A stretch of DNA of 64,000 bases from Paenibacillus physcomitrellae (GTDB lineage Bacteria > Bacillota > Bacilli > Paenibacillales > Paenibacillaceae). A program made the position numbers and the translations under genes. The notes under the pieces are model-generated. The model saw only the letters and a program-made list of their open reading frames with translations. It was not told the origin of the DNA and ran no database searches. The stretch spans positions 3,872,094 through 3,936,093 of the forward strand of contig NZ_CP022584.1 of assembly GCF_002240225.1 (NCBI RefSeq), written 5' to 3'. Positions 45,741 to 54,502 of the stretch are shown piece by piece. Each line of letters starts with the position of its first letter. The first letter of the stretch is position 1.

Positions 45741-46317
45741 ATGGTCAGCGAAGTATTATAGCCGACGGGCTAACAGCCTCGCAGTGCAGATATTGCCTAG
45801 ATTGGGGATGGTGCTGCGGGAAGATGCTGATAAGCTGTTAGGCCACTGGGCTGATGGGATAGCTGCGGCAGAAGTTAGAGAACCTTGAAGTGCTTCTGAA
45901 GCGATTCGTGCCAAGAAGGGCCGGGAAGTCGGAAGTCACTCTTGAGGAAGCCAAGGAAGCGTTCAGGTCGAACAGGTTTTACTGAGCTGGTGAACGCCGG
46001 ATTAAGGGAATGAACCGGTTAAGAGTTCCCTCTGCAAAACAGAATCATAAGGGGAAATGGCCCCTAAGCTTGGGCCGTTTACCAGAAAATAAGCTGATTA
46101 AAAATTCCGATAAGAAAATTACTTGGAAGTTTATTAAGATGTTGGGTAAGATGTAAATTGGGAAGTTGTGAAAGCGCTATCCAACGGGCGGTGTTCACCT
46201 ATTGGCACGGTACTTCAGGCCTGATCGGTATTAGCACGGTCGTTTAAGCTGATCGTTTGAGCCTAAGCGTTTATGCGCCTAGCGTTTATACGTTTATAGC
46301 CTCGACGACTTAACGGC
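45741..46317. other. Gene-free stretch before the YqfQ-like gene
   Basis: No open frame here has a start signal or recognisable product. Close to 46262-46300, GCGTTTATGCGCC and GCGTTTATACG are short near-repeats. It may hold decayed sequence. Confidence 0.4.
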
Positions 46318-46926
46318 TTAACGGCGGCGGGAGCTACTGCGGCGTTTGGAGGATGAGCTGCGGCGCGTGCCTTTGCGGCTGGACGAACCTTTGGAACCTG
46401 AGCTGCGGCGTTTGCCGCTGCCTGAGCTTTTTCGTCTGCGCGGCGGGCGGTATTCATCCAGCGGTTCGGAGGTCGTTACACCGGCTGCGCCTTTGGCTCC
46501 GGGCAGGAAGGAGCCCATCAGCAGCTTCGCCATAGGGGCGAACTGCTGAAAGCCGCCGATGACCTTCTGCACACGGCCGATATGGCCCATAATGCCGTCG
46601 ATGCCGCCAAGCCGGTCGAAGACGCCTTTCAGACTGCCGAGATTGGAGAGCAGTCCGGCACTGGTTGCGGTTTCTGCGGCTGCAGCTGCGGGAGCGGCAG
46701 CTCCCAGCGCGGAGCCGGCGGCATTATAAGGAACCAGGGCCGAGGACTCGGCAAAGGTGCCGGCAGCTCCGTAAGGATTCACCCCGGGATAATATTGCGG
46801 GACGGAGGGCAGCTCCGGAGGAGCGGCGCTTCTTGGGGCGTTCATGTTCCGGTAACGGGCATAATCCGCATGACGGTTCATGCCCTGTGCATTCGTGTTC
46901 CGATGGGGATTGTTATAATGAGGCAA
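46318..46926 (-). CDS. YqfQ/VrrA-like protein with Arg/Ser-rich tail
   Basis: This 202-aa protein has three parts. The N-terminus is Asn/Pro/Tyr-rich (NNPHRNTNAQGMNRHADYAR). A central segment (residues 90-140, LLSNLGSLKGVFDRLGGIDG then VQKVIGGFQQFAPMAKLLMG) resembles the Bacillus YqfQ conserved core. The C-terminal 45 residues are almost entirely Arg, Lys, Ser and Gly, ending SSSRRR. The start is TTG at 46926 after AAAGGAAC. YqfQ of B. subtilis is sporulation-linked; whether that applies here is inference. The tail would bind polyanions (inference). Confidence 0.55.
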   Translation of the reverse strand: MPHYNNPHRNTNAQGMNRHADYARYRNMNAPRSAAPPELPSVPQYYPGVNPYGAAGTFAESSALVPYNAAGSALGAAAPAAAAAETATSAGLLSNLGSLKGVFDRLGGIDGIMGHIGRVQKVIGGFQQFAPMAKLLMGSFLPGAKGAAGVTTSEPLDEYRPPRRRKSSGSGKRRSSGSKGSSSRKGTRRSSSSKRRSSSRRR

Positions 46927-47163
46927 TTTGCATCACGTTCCTTTTCCAGTATTTGTGTCTATGCTTGATAGACATTCGTGGAGGCCTTTTCTACAATAAT
47001 GTATGATTTAGGCAGGAGCGGGGTATAGACAAACGCCCGGATTGCGGCTGGGCAGGAGCGGAAATGCGGATCGGGCTCTGCACCGCGTGAAATCGTTAAT
47101 GCTTGAAAATGAGGCCTTCCCTCGTGTACAATGAAACTACTAATGGTAGGGGATGATAAACAG

Positions 47164-47454
47164 GTGCAGCTCAAGAAATTGAATGATACCAGCATTGATC
47201 AATTATTCGAAGCAATTCTTACTCTTGATAACCTCGAAGAATGTTACGTCTTCTTTGACGATCTTTGTACTGTGAACGAAATCCAGTCCATGGCCCAGCG
47301 GCTTGAAGTGGCCCGCATGCTTGGCAAAGGCTGTACGTATAATCAAATCGAAGCCGAGACAGGCGCCAGCACGGCTACGATTTCCCGTGTCAAACGCTGC
47401 CTGAACTATGGCAACGACGGATATAAAATGACATTGGATCGGCTGGACCGCTAA
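47164..47454 (+). CDS. yerC: YerC/YecD-family TrpR-related protein
   Basis: This 96-aa protein of the TrpR-like YerC family has the conserved FDDLCTVNEIQSMAQRLEV and the helix-turn-helix segment NQIEAETGASTATISRVKRC. GTG 47164 is chosen because AGGGGA is upstream and it gives the start MQLKKLNDTSIDQLFEAI, matching B. subtilis YerC. The frame is open from 47131. Its TAA shares two bases with the ATG of the following cbiX-type gene. Confidence 0.9.
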   Translation: MQLKKLNDTSIDQLFEAILTLDNLEECYVFFDDLCTVNEIQSMAQRLEVARMLGKGCTYNQIEAETGASTATISRVKRCLNYGNDGYKMTLDRLDR

Positions 47455-48215
47455 TGCAGCCAGGCGTTCTCATTATCAGCCACGGTTCTCCGGACGACGC
47501 TTGGATCAAGCTCGTCGACGACGCCGTGGCAACCTTGAAGCTTCCAACCGGAATTCCGGTGGAAGCTTCTTTCTTGGAGACGGACGGGGACCGAAGTATC
47601 CAGCACGGTATCGACCGGCTGGAGGCGGCTGGCGCCGCTGACTTGATCGTCGTTCCGTTGTTTGTCTCTTCCGGCAGCACGCATATCGATGAGCTGTGCT
47701 ATGCGCTGGGTTTGAAGCCGGAGCCGGAGCTCGAGACGGATCTGGAGCGTTTTCGGATCGGAGCCGGGGTGCGGGTGCTGTTTGGCACCCCGATGGACGA
47801 CGATCCGCGGATTGCGCACATGGTCTGGAACAAGGTGCGCGGGCTTTCCCGGGATCCGGACCGGGAAGTGGTGGTTCTGGTCGGGCACGGAAGCGGGCAT
47901 GACGGCTTCCGGCAGCGCTGGGAGGCAGGGATGGCCTCCCTGGCGGCCAGCGTGCAGGCCATCAGCGGCGTTGCTGCCGCCGATTATGGCCTGCTGCGGA
48001 CGGACACCGTGCGTGAGAAGGTGTCCGAATGGGTTAATAAGGGCTACGAGGTAATCGTGGCGCCGTTATTTTTGAGCGCGGGGTATTTCACGAAGCAGGT
48101 GATCCCGTCCAGGCTGGAAGGCCTGACCTACCGCTATAATGGCGAGGCTCTGCTGCCTCACCCGGAGCTGGGTGACTGGATACGGGACCAAATCTCGAAT
48201 ATAATGAAGAGATGA
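47454..48215 (+). CDS. CbiX/SirB-type chelatase
   Basis: This 253-aa protein has the two-half chelatase fold: metal His in LIISHGSPDDAW at the N-terminus and in VVVLVGHGSGHDGFRQRW near residue 140. IVVPLFVSSGSTHIDELCYA and VIVAPLFLSAGYFTKQVIPS are the symmetrical partners. It belongs to the sirohydrochlorin chelatase (CbiX, SirB) family. No other siroheme or cobalamin genes are in the window, so the substrate stays open. It is translationally coupled to yerC. Confidence 0.85.
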   Translation: MQPGVLIISHGSPDDAWIKLVDDAVATLKLPTGIPVEASFLETDGDRSIQHGIDRLEAAGAADLIVVPLFVSSGSTHIDELCYALGLKPEPELETDLERFRIGAGVRVLFGTPMDDDPRIAHMVWNKVRGLSRDPDREVVVLVGHGSGHDGFRQRWEAGMASLAASVQAISGVAAADYGLLRTDTVREKVSEWVNKGYEVIVAPLFLSAGYFTKQVIPSRLEGLTYRYNGEALLPHPELGDWIRDQISNIMKR

Positions 48216-48248
48216 AACTAATCGAGTGTAAATGGAGCTGCAGCAGGA

Positions 48249-49130
48249 ATGAAAAGAGCCAGATTAATATATAATCCTTCATCCGGACGTGAAGAGATCA
48301 GAAGGCTGCTTCCGGATATTCTGAACCGGCTGGATTTGGCCGGCATTGAAACGTCCTGCCACGCCACCAACGGCGAAGGCGACGCGACCCGCGAAGCGGC
48401 GGATGCCGTGTACCGCGGTTATGACATTATCATCGCGGCCGGGGGCGACGGCACCCTCAATGAGGTTGTAAATGGCATGGCGGGCAAGGAGAACCTGCCG
48501 CCGCTGGGTGTTTTTCCAATGGGCACAACCAACGACTTCGCCCGCGCCATGGGCATCTCCAGACGCTGGGAGGACTACTGCGATCTGGTGATTAACGGCG
48601 CAACGCGGCCGATTGATATCGGAAAAGCGAACGACCGTTATTTTATCAATATCGCCGGGGGCGGTTCCTTGACTCAGCTGACCTACGAGGTGCCAAGCCG
48701 CCTGAAGACAATGATCGGGCAGCTGGCCTATTATATGAAGGGCATCGAGAAAATGGTGAATCTCTCCCCGACCGAGCTGACGATTACGGCCGACGGCTAT
48801 GAGCAGATGCACGGGGAGTTTATGATGTTCCTGATCGCCAATACGAACTCCGTGGGCGGCTTCGAGAAGCTGGCGCCGGACGCGCGCATCGACGACGGCC
48901 TGCTCGACGTGATCGCGGTCAAACGCTGCAACCTGCCGGAGTTTATCAGGCTGGTGACGATGGCGCTGCGGGGCGACCATTTTAACGATTCGCATGTTGT
49001 GTACTTCAAGACGAAACGGATGGAGATCACTTCTCCAGGCCCGGTTCTTCTGAACCTGGACGGGGAGCTTGGCGGCCAACTGCCTGGCGTGTTCGAGATT
49101 TTGCCGTCGCATATGCAGATTTTTGCTTGA
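48249..49130 (+). CDS. dgkB: Diacylglycerol kinase
   Basis: This 293-aa lipid kinase of the DAGK_cat family returns diacylglycerol, made when phosphatidylglycerol head groups are used for lipoteichoic acid, to phosphatidic acid. It shows RARLIYNPSSGREEIRR, the nucleotide-binding AAGGDGTLNEVVNGMAG, GVFPMGTTNDFARAMGI and DARIDDGLLDVIAVK with the regulatory Asp residues. It matches Bacillus DgkB in length. In many Firmicutes dgkB precedes the rRNA methyltransferase gene, as here. Confidence 0.93.
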   Translation: MKRARLIYNPSSGREEIRRLLPDILNRLDLAGIETSCHATNGEGDATREAADAVYRGYDIIIAAGGDGTLNEVVNGMAGKENLPPLGVFPMGTTNDFARAMGISRRWEDYCDLVINGATRPIDIGKANDRYFINIAGGGSLTQLTYEVPSRLKTMIGQLAYYMKGIEKMVNLSPTELTITADGYEQMHGEFMMFLIANTNSVGGFEKLAPDARIDDGLLDVIAVKRCNLPEFIRLVTMALRGDHFNDSHVVYFKTKRMEITSPGPVLLNLDGELGGQLPGVFEILPSHMQIFA

Positions 49131-49177
49131 GGGGATTTTGCGGAAGAATTAATTGGGCATCTTACTGAACATTCAAA

Positions 49178-49216
49178 AGGTCTTGCTGCTGGCCAGGCGG
49201 CCGGGCAAGGCTTTTT
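49178..49216 (+). terminator. Terminator of dgkB
   Basis: CTTGC (49182-49186) and GCAAG (49205-49209) close a stem with inner GGCC/GGCC, followed by CTTTTT. Confidence 0.7.
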
Positions 49217-49268
49217 CTATAAATGGAGTATACATTTTTATTAAATGGAAAGAAGTGAAGGGATCAAG

Positions 49269-51017
49269 ATGAAAAACAACCGGGGCCGAACACGCGCAGG
49301 CGCGTCATCCGGACGGGGCGGGCGTTCTTCGGGCGGTAATCGCAGCAACACTGCGGCCGTCGCCGAATGGAACCTGCCAGTAACGAAAAACGAGGATTAC
49401 ACCATAGAGATCATCGGTATGAATCACGACGGGGAAGGGGTAGGCCGCGCGGAGGGCTATACCCTTTTTGTTGCGGGCGCTTTGCCGGGCGAGAAGGTAC
49501 GGGTCAAGGTGATTAGCACGAAAAAACAATTCGGCTACGCCAAACTCCTGGACGTGCTGGAAGCCAGCCCGGACCGCGTGGCGGCGCCATGCCCGATCTA
49601 CGACCAGTGCGGCGGCTGCCAGCTGCAGCATATGAGCTACGCCGGCCAGCTGGCCTGGAAACGCCAGCGCGTTGTCGATGCGCTGGAGCGGATCGGGAAG
49701 CTGCGGGTGCAGGGGAGTGCGGGGATTGGAGCGGATGCAGAGGCGAACGTTGGGGCGAGTACCGATGCAGCTGCCGAGGTGAACGCTGACGGGAGTGCGG
49801 ATTTAAAAGCGAATGTTAATGCGAGTGCTGGTGCTGGTGTGGTTAATGACGTGAGTGCTGGGAATAGTTCCAGTACATCCGAAAGCGCTGGTGGCCTGAA
49901 TACGGACAATCCTTCTGATAGCTTCGCAAACTCGGCTGATTCGGTTCAGAATGATGCAGGAGCACAGGGGCCGGTCATAGGCAGGGGTGAGGGCATCCTT
50001 GTCCGCGACACGCTTGGCATGGACGAGCCTTGGCGCTACCGCAACAAAGCCCAGGTGCCGATCGGCGTAGCCGAAGGCGGCCTGGTTGGCGGTTTCTACG
50101 CGCGGAACAGTCACCGGATCATCGACATGGAAACCTGTCTCATCCAGCACGAGCATAACGACGAAGTCGTCTCTCGCGTCAAAGCGATCGGCCGCGAGCT
50201 CGGCATCTCGGCCTATAATGAAGAAACCGGCCGCGGTCTGCTCCGCCACGTTGTGGTGAAGAAAGCCTTCCGCACCGGCGAAATCATGCTCGTCCTCGTC
50301 ACCAACGGGCGGGACATCCCGCACAAGGACGAATGGATCGGCCTGATCCGTGAACAGATTGCCGATGTGGCGAGCATCTGCCAAAACGTCAACACGAAGC
50401 AGACTAACGTCATCTTCGGTGACGAAACCCGCATCCTCTGGGGCCGCGATGTCATTTACGATTACATCGGCGATGTGCAATTTGCCATTTCGGCGCGTTC
50501 TTTTTACCAGGTGAACCCGGTCCAAACGGAAGTGCTCTATGGCAAAACGGTGGAGTACGCCGGCCTGACCGGCAAAGAAACCGTCATCGACGCCTATTGC
50601 GGCATCGGCACGATTTCCCTGTTCCTGGCGCAGCATGCGGACCAGGTGTACGGCGTGGAGATCGTCAAAGAAGCGATTGAAGATGCGCGCAGCAATGCCC
50701 AGCTTAACAATATGAACAATGTGAAGTTTGAGGTCGGCGCATCCGAAGACGTCATTCCGCGCTGGAAAGAGCAGGGGATTGAGGCGGATGTTATTGTGGT
50801 AGATCCACCGCGTAAAGGCTGCGACCCACGCTTGCTGGATACGATCCTCGAAATGAAGCCGGAACGTGTGGTGTATGTGTCGTGCAATGCCTCGACCTTG
50901 GCGCGGGATTTGGCGGTGCTGGAGGAAGGCGGGTACCGGACGGTGGAGGTGACGCCGGTGGACATGTTCCCGCATACGGTGCATGTGGAGTCGGTGGCCT
51001 TGTTAGTCAGAAATTAA
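49269..51017 (+). CDS. rlmCD: 23S rRNA (uracil-5)-methyltransferase with low-complexity insert
   Basis: This 582-aa TrmA/RumA-type enzyme methylates 23S rRNA uracils (RlmCD in Firmicutes, normally about 455-480 aa). There is an N-terminal basic tail, then a TRAM domain at about 38-102 (EIIGMNHDGEGVGRAEGYTL). The iron-sulfur Cys set is CPIYDQCGGCQLQHM (about 108-122) plus METCLIQH. The SAM motif is DAYCGIGTISLF, and VYVSCNASTLARDL holds the catalytic Cys. Between ALERIGKLRVQ and VRDTLGMDEPWRYRN an about 90-residue Ala/Asn/Ser/Asp-rich insert (149-240) interrupts the core. ATG 49269 follows AAGGG by 6 nt. Confidence 0.9.
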   Translation: MKNNRGRTRAGASSGRGGRSSGGNRSNTAAVAEWNLPVTKNEDYTIEIIGMNHDGEGVGRAEGYTLFVAGALPGEKVRVKVISTKKQFGYAKLLDVLEASPDRVAAPCPIYDQCGGCQLQHMSYAGQLAWKRQRVVDALERIGKLRVQGSAGIGADAEANVGASTDAAAEVNADGSADLKANVNASAGAGVVNDVSAGNSSSTSESAGGLNTDNPSDSFANSADSVQNDAGAQGPVIGRGEGILVRDTLGMDEPWRYRNKAQVPIGVAEGGLVGGFYARNSHRIIDMETCLIQHEHNDEVVSRVKAIGRELGISAYNEETGRGLLRHVVVKKAFRTGEIMLVLVTNGRDIPHKDEWIGLIREQIADVASICQNVNTKQTNVIFGDETRILWGRDVIYDYIGDVQFAISARSFYQVNPVQTEVLYGKTVEYAGLTGKETVIDAYCGIGTISLFLAQHADQVYGVEIVKEAIEDARSNAQLNNMNNVKFEVGASEDVIPRWKEQGIEADVIVVDPPRKGCDPRLLDTILEMKPERVVYVSCNASTLARDLAVLEEGGYRTVEVTPVDMFPHTVHVESVALLVRN

Positions 51018-51048
51018 ATGTAGAAATGAATCAAAGTCATCTCACAGC

Positions 51049-51478
51049 CTAAATAGTCGTATTAAAGCCTAAAAAGTTGTGTTACGAGCCGAGCGAGAAG
51101 CGGGGATCTGTCCCTGTTTTTCCTCGGATTTTCATTGATTCAGGGGGGAGGAATGAGGGATAAGGGAAAGCAGGGGACGCCTAAATGGAACAAGGGATTC
51201 GGACGGTTTACTCCTGTTTTACTCGATCGCTTTCTTCGATTTTCCCTCTGAATAAACCTAATCCCTATTCCCTGATATCCCTCTGCCATAACACGACTTT
51301 AATTGCTTTTATGTCCCGGATTTTCTCGGTCGTAGCCCCTGTTTTCCCCATGTTTGTAGTACGACTTTAATTGCTCGAAGGGATTGAGGATAGGTACGAG
51401 GGAGGGCGGGAAAAGCCTTGTGGCTGTAAGGCGGAGAGAGATGAGGGCAAGGTGACATGCGTGATATGACTATTTAGG
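51049..51478. repeat. Inverted-repeat-bounded non-coding segment
   Basis: CCTAAATAGTC (51049-51059) and GACTATTTAGG (51468-51478) are perfect 11-bp inverted repeats, with CAAAGTC also present just outside or next to each. Inside, CACGACTTTAATTGCTTTT (about 51289) and TACGACTTTAATTGCTCG (about 51359) are direct repeats. No frame inside is supported. It resembles a MITE-like element, but no target-site duplication was confirmed. Confidence 0.45.
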
Positions 51479-51563
51479 ACTTTGACATTAAATCTTGCCT
51501 ACTAAGCAAAGGTTGCCAGGGAATGGGTACAGATAGGTAGTGTTCATATGTGATAATTTGACA

Positions 51564-51604
51564 CAAAAGAGACGCTCGGGCGAATCAGCCGAGCGTCTTT
51601 TTGT
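51564..51604 (-). terminator. Terminator at the end of the aldehyde dehydrogenase remnant
   Basis: GACGCTCGG (51571-51579) and CCGAGCGTC (51589-51597) form a perfect stem with A-run and T-run flanks, so it can act on both strands. Confidence 0.85.
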
Positions 51605-51657
51605 GCTTTATTTTCCAGGAGCAAACAGTTGATTCTAGATTTCTTAGCTAATTGATA

Positions 51658-52788
51658 TTAACCTACGATCGTCTTTAACTCCATATATTCATCCATCCCT
51701 AATGGACCATATTCTCTGCCGATTCCCGATTGCTTAAAACCGCCGAACGGAGCATTCATTTCGAACGTGGAATCGTTGATCAGTATAACACCCGCGTCGA
51801 ATTGGGCTGCTACCTCCCGAGCTTTCACTGGATTGGTTGAACTGATGTACCCTCCAAGTCCGAACTTGGTGTCATTTGCGATTTTAATCGCCTCTTGCTC
51901 TGTTCGGTAGGTGATTACGGACAGCACAGGGCCGAATATTTCCTCTTGAGCAATAGTCATGTTTTGGTTTACATGAGCGAAAACGGTCGGCTTCACATAG
52001 TACCCTGACTCCAGTCCGTCAGGATGTCCTTCGCCTCCGGCAACCAGCTCAGCTCCTTCCTCCAAACCCAAACGAATGTAGCGTTGAACGTTGTTGTAAT
52101 GCTTCTCGGTAGCCATGGGACCGATCAGCGTGTCTTTCTCTGAAGGATCACCGACTTTAATGTTGGCAATCGTTTGTTTGATCAGGCTTTTTACCTCGTC
52201 AAGCCGACCCTCGGGGACAATCAGTCTGGTTCCTGCTATGCAGGCCTGCCCGTTGTTCATGAAGCAGCGCATGACAGCGCCCGGAATAGCTTTATTCAAA
52301 TCGGCATCCTCTAGCACAATATTAGGCGATTTTCCGCCAAGCTCCAGCACGATTCGTTTCATAGTGGCTATGGATTCCCGGTAAATGATTTTACCGATGT
52401 TGGTGGAGCCGGTAAAGGGGATCATGGCTACATCTGGATTGCGAGTCAATTCTGTGCCTACCACCTCGCCTAAACCGTTCACCACGTTGATGGCGCCGGC
52501 AGGCAAACCTGCTTCATGAATACACTCCAGCAGAATTTGGGTCTGAAGGCCGCTTATTTCACTGGGCTTGACCACACAGGTGCAGCCGGAAGCTACAGCA
52601 TGAGCGATTTTGCTTGCGATTTGTGTCGTACTTGAGTTCCAAGGAGTAATCATGCCGACGACACCGACAGGCTGGTGAACCACCTGGGCAGTACCAATCG
52701 TAGTGCTGAACTGAAATTCTTTAAGCGTATCAACGGCAACCTGAATAAAGCCGGTTAGCCAGGTTTCGAAAATGTTGAATATAGCCAA
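51658..52788 (-). pseudogene. 5'-truncated aldehyde dehydrogenase
   Basis: The remaining 376 residues match the NAD(P)-dependent aldehyde dehydrogenase family from the Rossmann region onward: GVVGMITPWNSSTTQIASKI, VVKPSEISGLQTQILLE, FTGSTNIGK, the Glu motif MKRIVLELGGKSPN and the catalytic Cys in NNGQACIAGTRLIV. Full-length members have about 475 aa, so about 100 N-terminal residues are missing. The first codons overlap, on the other strand, the beginning of a MerR-like gene that also lacks its start. The simplest reading is one deletion that removed the shared divergent promoter region and both 5' ends. It is likely not expressed. Confidence 0.8.
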
Positions 52789-53140
52789 GCCGACAATCCG
52801 TTACTACGAGGAGATTGGACTTGCTCTCAAGGTCAGTCGGGATAAAAACAACATCCGCATGTTCTCTGACGATGATGTGATGCGCTTAAGAACAATCCAG
52901 TGCATGCGAGGCTCAGGGATGAGTATCGAGGATGTACGTCACTATATTGAGTTGTCGACAATAGAGGAGGAAGGTATCCAGGAGCGTTATTCTATTATTT
53001 TGCATCAGGAGGACATACTCATGCAGAAGAAAAGGGAACTAGAGGAGCAGATCGCTTTCATTGAACATAAAAAGCAACGGTATGCGGAGCAGTTGCAAGG
53101 GGAAAGGCACTCCGGTCCGGCTTCTTGGCAGGCGGAGTGA
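52772..53140 (+). pseudogene. 5'-truncated MerR-family regulator
   Basis: The sequence LNIAKPTIRYYEEIGLALKV matches the MerR winged helix, but the usual first residues (the MKIGEVAK-type lead-in) are lost at the junction near 52770. The rest is complete: FSDDDVMRLRTIQCMRGSGM, IEDVRHYIEL, and a coiled-coil dimerisation helix from about 75 to 110 (EDILMQKKRELEEQIAFIEH). An ATG at the join could start a 122-aa product, but without a ribosome binding site. Confidence 0.65.
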
Positions 53141-53240
53141 TCCTCTTTGAGACTTTTCTTGCCAATTCCTAAGCGGAGTAAAAAGAGGTTACTCAGAGTA
53201 ACCGGTATCCGCCGCTCCCTGTTCTTCAGATGAACCCTGA

Positions 53241-53393
53241 AGCGGGGCTGGATTTCAGGACCGGATATATAAGGGGATCGTGGATATCGGCAAAAAAGCC
53301 GTTTCTGGACGCCAACCCATAGAAAGCGTACAACATCTTCGCGTTATTAACGCTGTGATCCAGGCGGGTGCTTCCAAGATAGTCAAAAGCTAA
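53241..53393 (+). pseudogene. 3' remnant, probably of a Gfo/Idh/MocA-type dehydrogenase
   Basis: An open frame of 50 codons without a start ends in TAA at 53393. Its product includes IYKGIVDIGKKAVSGRQPIE and VINAVIQAGASKIVKS. This resembles the C-terminal end of sugar-type dehydrogenases, where an alanine-rich helix closes the protein. The assignment rests on the short pattern only. Confidence 0.3.
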
Positions 53394-53407
53394 GCTCTGC
53401 AAATGTT

Positions 53408-54352
53408 TTATAATATGGAATTTTCAATAGCCTTATGATATTCACTGTTTTCAAGTGCCGCTGTAAGTCGTGGCAAAGGAATGCCTGCCTTTTGGGCTTC
53501 TCTTACAACTTCAAGTATCGCAAAACCTGCTTTGCTGTTGTTGTGTTCCATGAAAAGCCGCGCCAAGCTGCCTTTTGCAAAAATGACCTTGTTAAACAGG
53601 ATGCCCAGAAGTCCCGGAGGAACTTTAGTCAGCAGGAGAGAAATGGCATCCGGCTTTCCACCTCTTGCTTTCAGTACAGGGATCATTTCCCTCATATTCA
53701 ACCCAACATTGGAAAAAGAGTCGCGATGGTTCAATATCGCTGGAAAGCTCCCCCGTCTGATCACCTCCGTCTCCATAGCCGCATTCATGGCAAAGTGGTT
53801 CCATAGCCAGTTTTGCATATCCTTGATCCAGCTAATTTTAAAATGGGCACTTTCAAATAGTTCTTTGATCTTGTTGTTAATCTGTTCTGTGCCTGCCCGT
53901 GGTTTTTCCAGAAATACCATTTTCAAAAAGCCGCCTCTAAGCCGATTGTCCGCGATGCCGCCCCCTGCTCCGGGGAAACCAAAGACAACCTTATTCATAG
54001 ACAAGGGTGCGATTGATGATTTCAAGTCTTGCCAGATGTTATTGAATATGAGGATCGGAGTATGGCCTGCAGCCGTTGCCAGCAATTGTGCCGCTCCCGG
54101 AAGCTGTTCCGTGTTGACGCTCGCAATAATGAGATCATACTTGGGAAGGATTTCCTCATGAAGTTTGATGTTCCAACTTTCTTTGATGAGCTTTTTCCCT
54201 TTTCGTCCATCCCACATTTCAAGCTCTATACTACTTCCGTAGGTTTCTGTTCTCCCTTTCCTAACGTAAAACTCCACGGTATGCCCTGCCTGTTCAAAAG
54301 CCCACGCATATTGGGTCGATATTAAACCTCTGCCGAAGAATAAAATTCGCAT
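53408..54352 (-). CDS. Ketopantoate reductase family protein (ApbA/PanE-like)
   Basis: This 314-aa protein has an N-terminal NAD(P)-binding Rossmann region (MRILFFGRGLISTQYAWAFE; the glycine pattern is G-R-G-x-x-S, atypical) and ApbA-type features (DLIIASVNTEQLPGAAQLL, VVFGFPGAGGGIADNRL). A C-terminal helical domain follows (MQNWLWNHFAMNAAMETEVI). ATG 54352 follows AAGGGGGC. It may be an oxidoreductase other than pantoate synthesis, since the surroundings hold no pan genes. It is divergent from a TetR gene that probably regulates it. Confidence 0.75.
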   Translation of the reverse strand: MRILFFGRGLISTQYAWAFEQAGHTVEFYVRKGRTETYGSSIELEMWDGRKGKKLIKESWNIKLHEEILPKYDLIIASVNTEQLPGAAQLLATAAGHTPILIFNNIWQDLKSSIAPLSMNKVVFGFPGAGGGIADNRLRGGFLKMVFLEKPRAGTEQINNKIKELFESAHFKISWIKDMQNWLWNHFAMNAAMETEVIRRGSFPAILNHRDSFSNVGLNMREMIPVLKARGGKPDAISLLLTKVPPGLLGILFNKVIFAKGSLARLFMEHNNSKAGFAILEVVREAQKAGIPLPRLTAALENSEYHKAIENSIL

Positions 54353-54387
54353 GTTAGCCCCCTTAAAAAAATAGTTGATCATCCTTG

Positions 54388-54477
54388 TTGATGATCCGAC
54401 AACGTGTTGTATAATGGTATTGTATGCATTCCCTATAGGGTCATCAACCATCAGATTTTTAATATCTGTCGGATCAT
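54388..54477. promoter_or_regulatory. Divergent promoters with TetR-type inverted repeats
   Basis: Plus strand: TTGATG (54388-54393), 16 nt, TATAAT (54410-54415). Minus strand: TTGATG (54447-54442), 17 nt, TACAAT (54424-54419). Both are enclosed by an 11-bp inverted repeat, ATGATCCGACA (54391-54401)/TGTCGGATCAT (54467-54477), and a second pair, GTTGATGA/TCATCAAC. This is a typical layout for a repressor controlling itself and the divergent gene. Confidence 0.7.
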
Positions 54478-54502
54478 TGATTAAATAGAAAAGAGGCTAA
54501 GC

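Noticed and set aside
45700..45888. 62-codon plus frame
   Set aside because: It starts within the degenerate repeat tract and has no ribosome binding site.
49803..50984. 393-codon minus-strand frame
   Set aside because: Antisense shadow of the rRNA methyltransferase gene.
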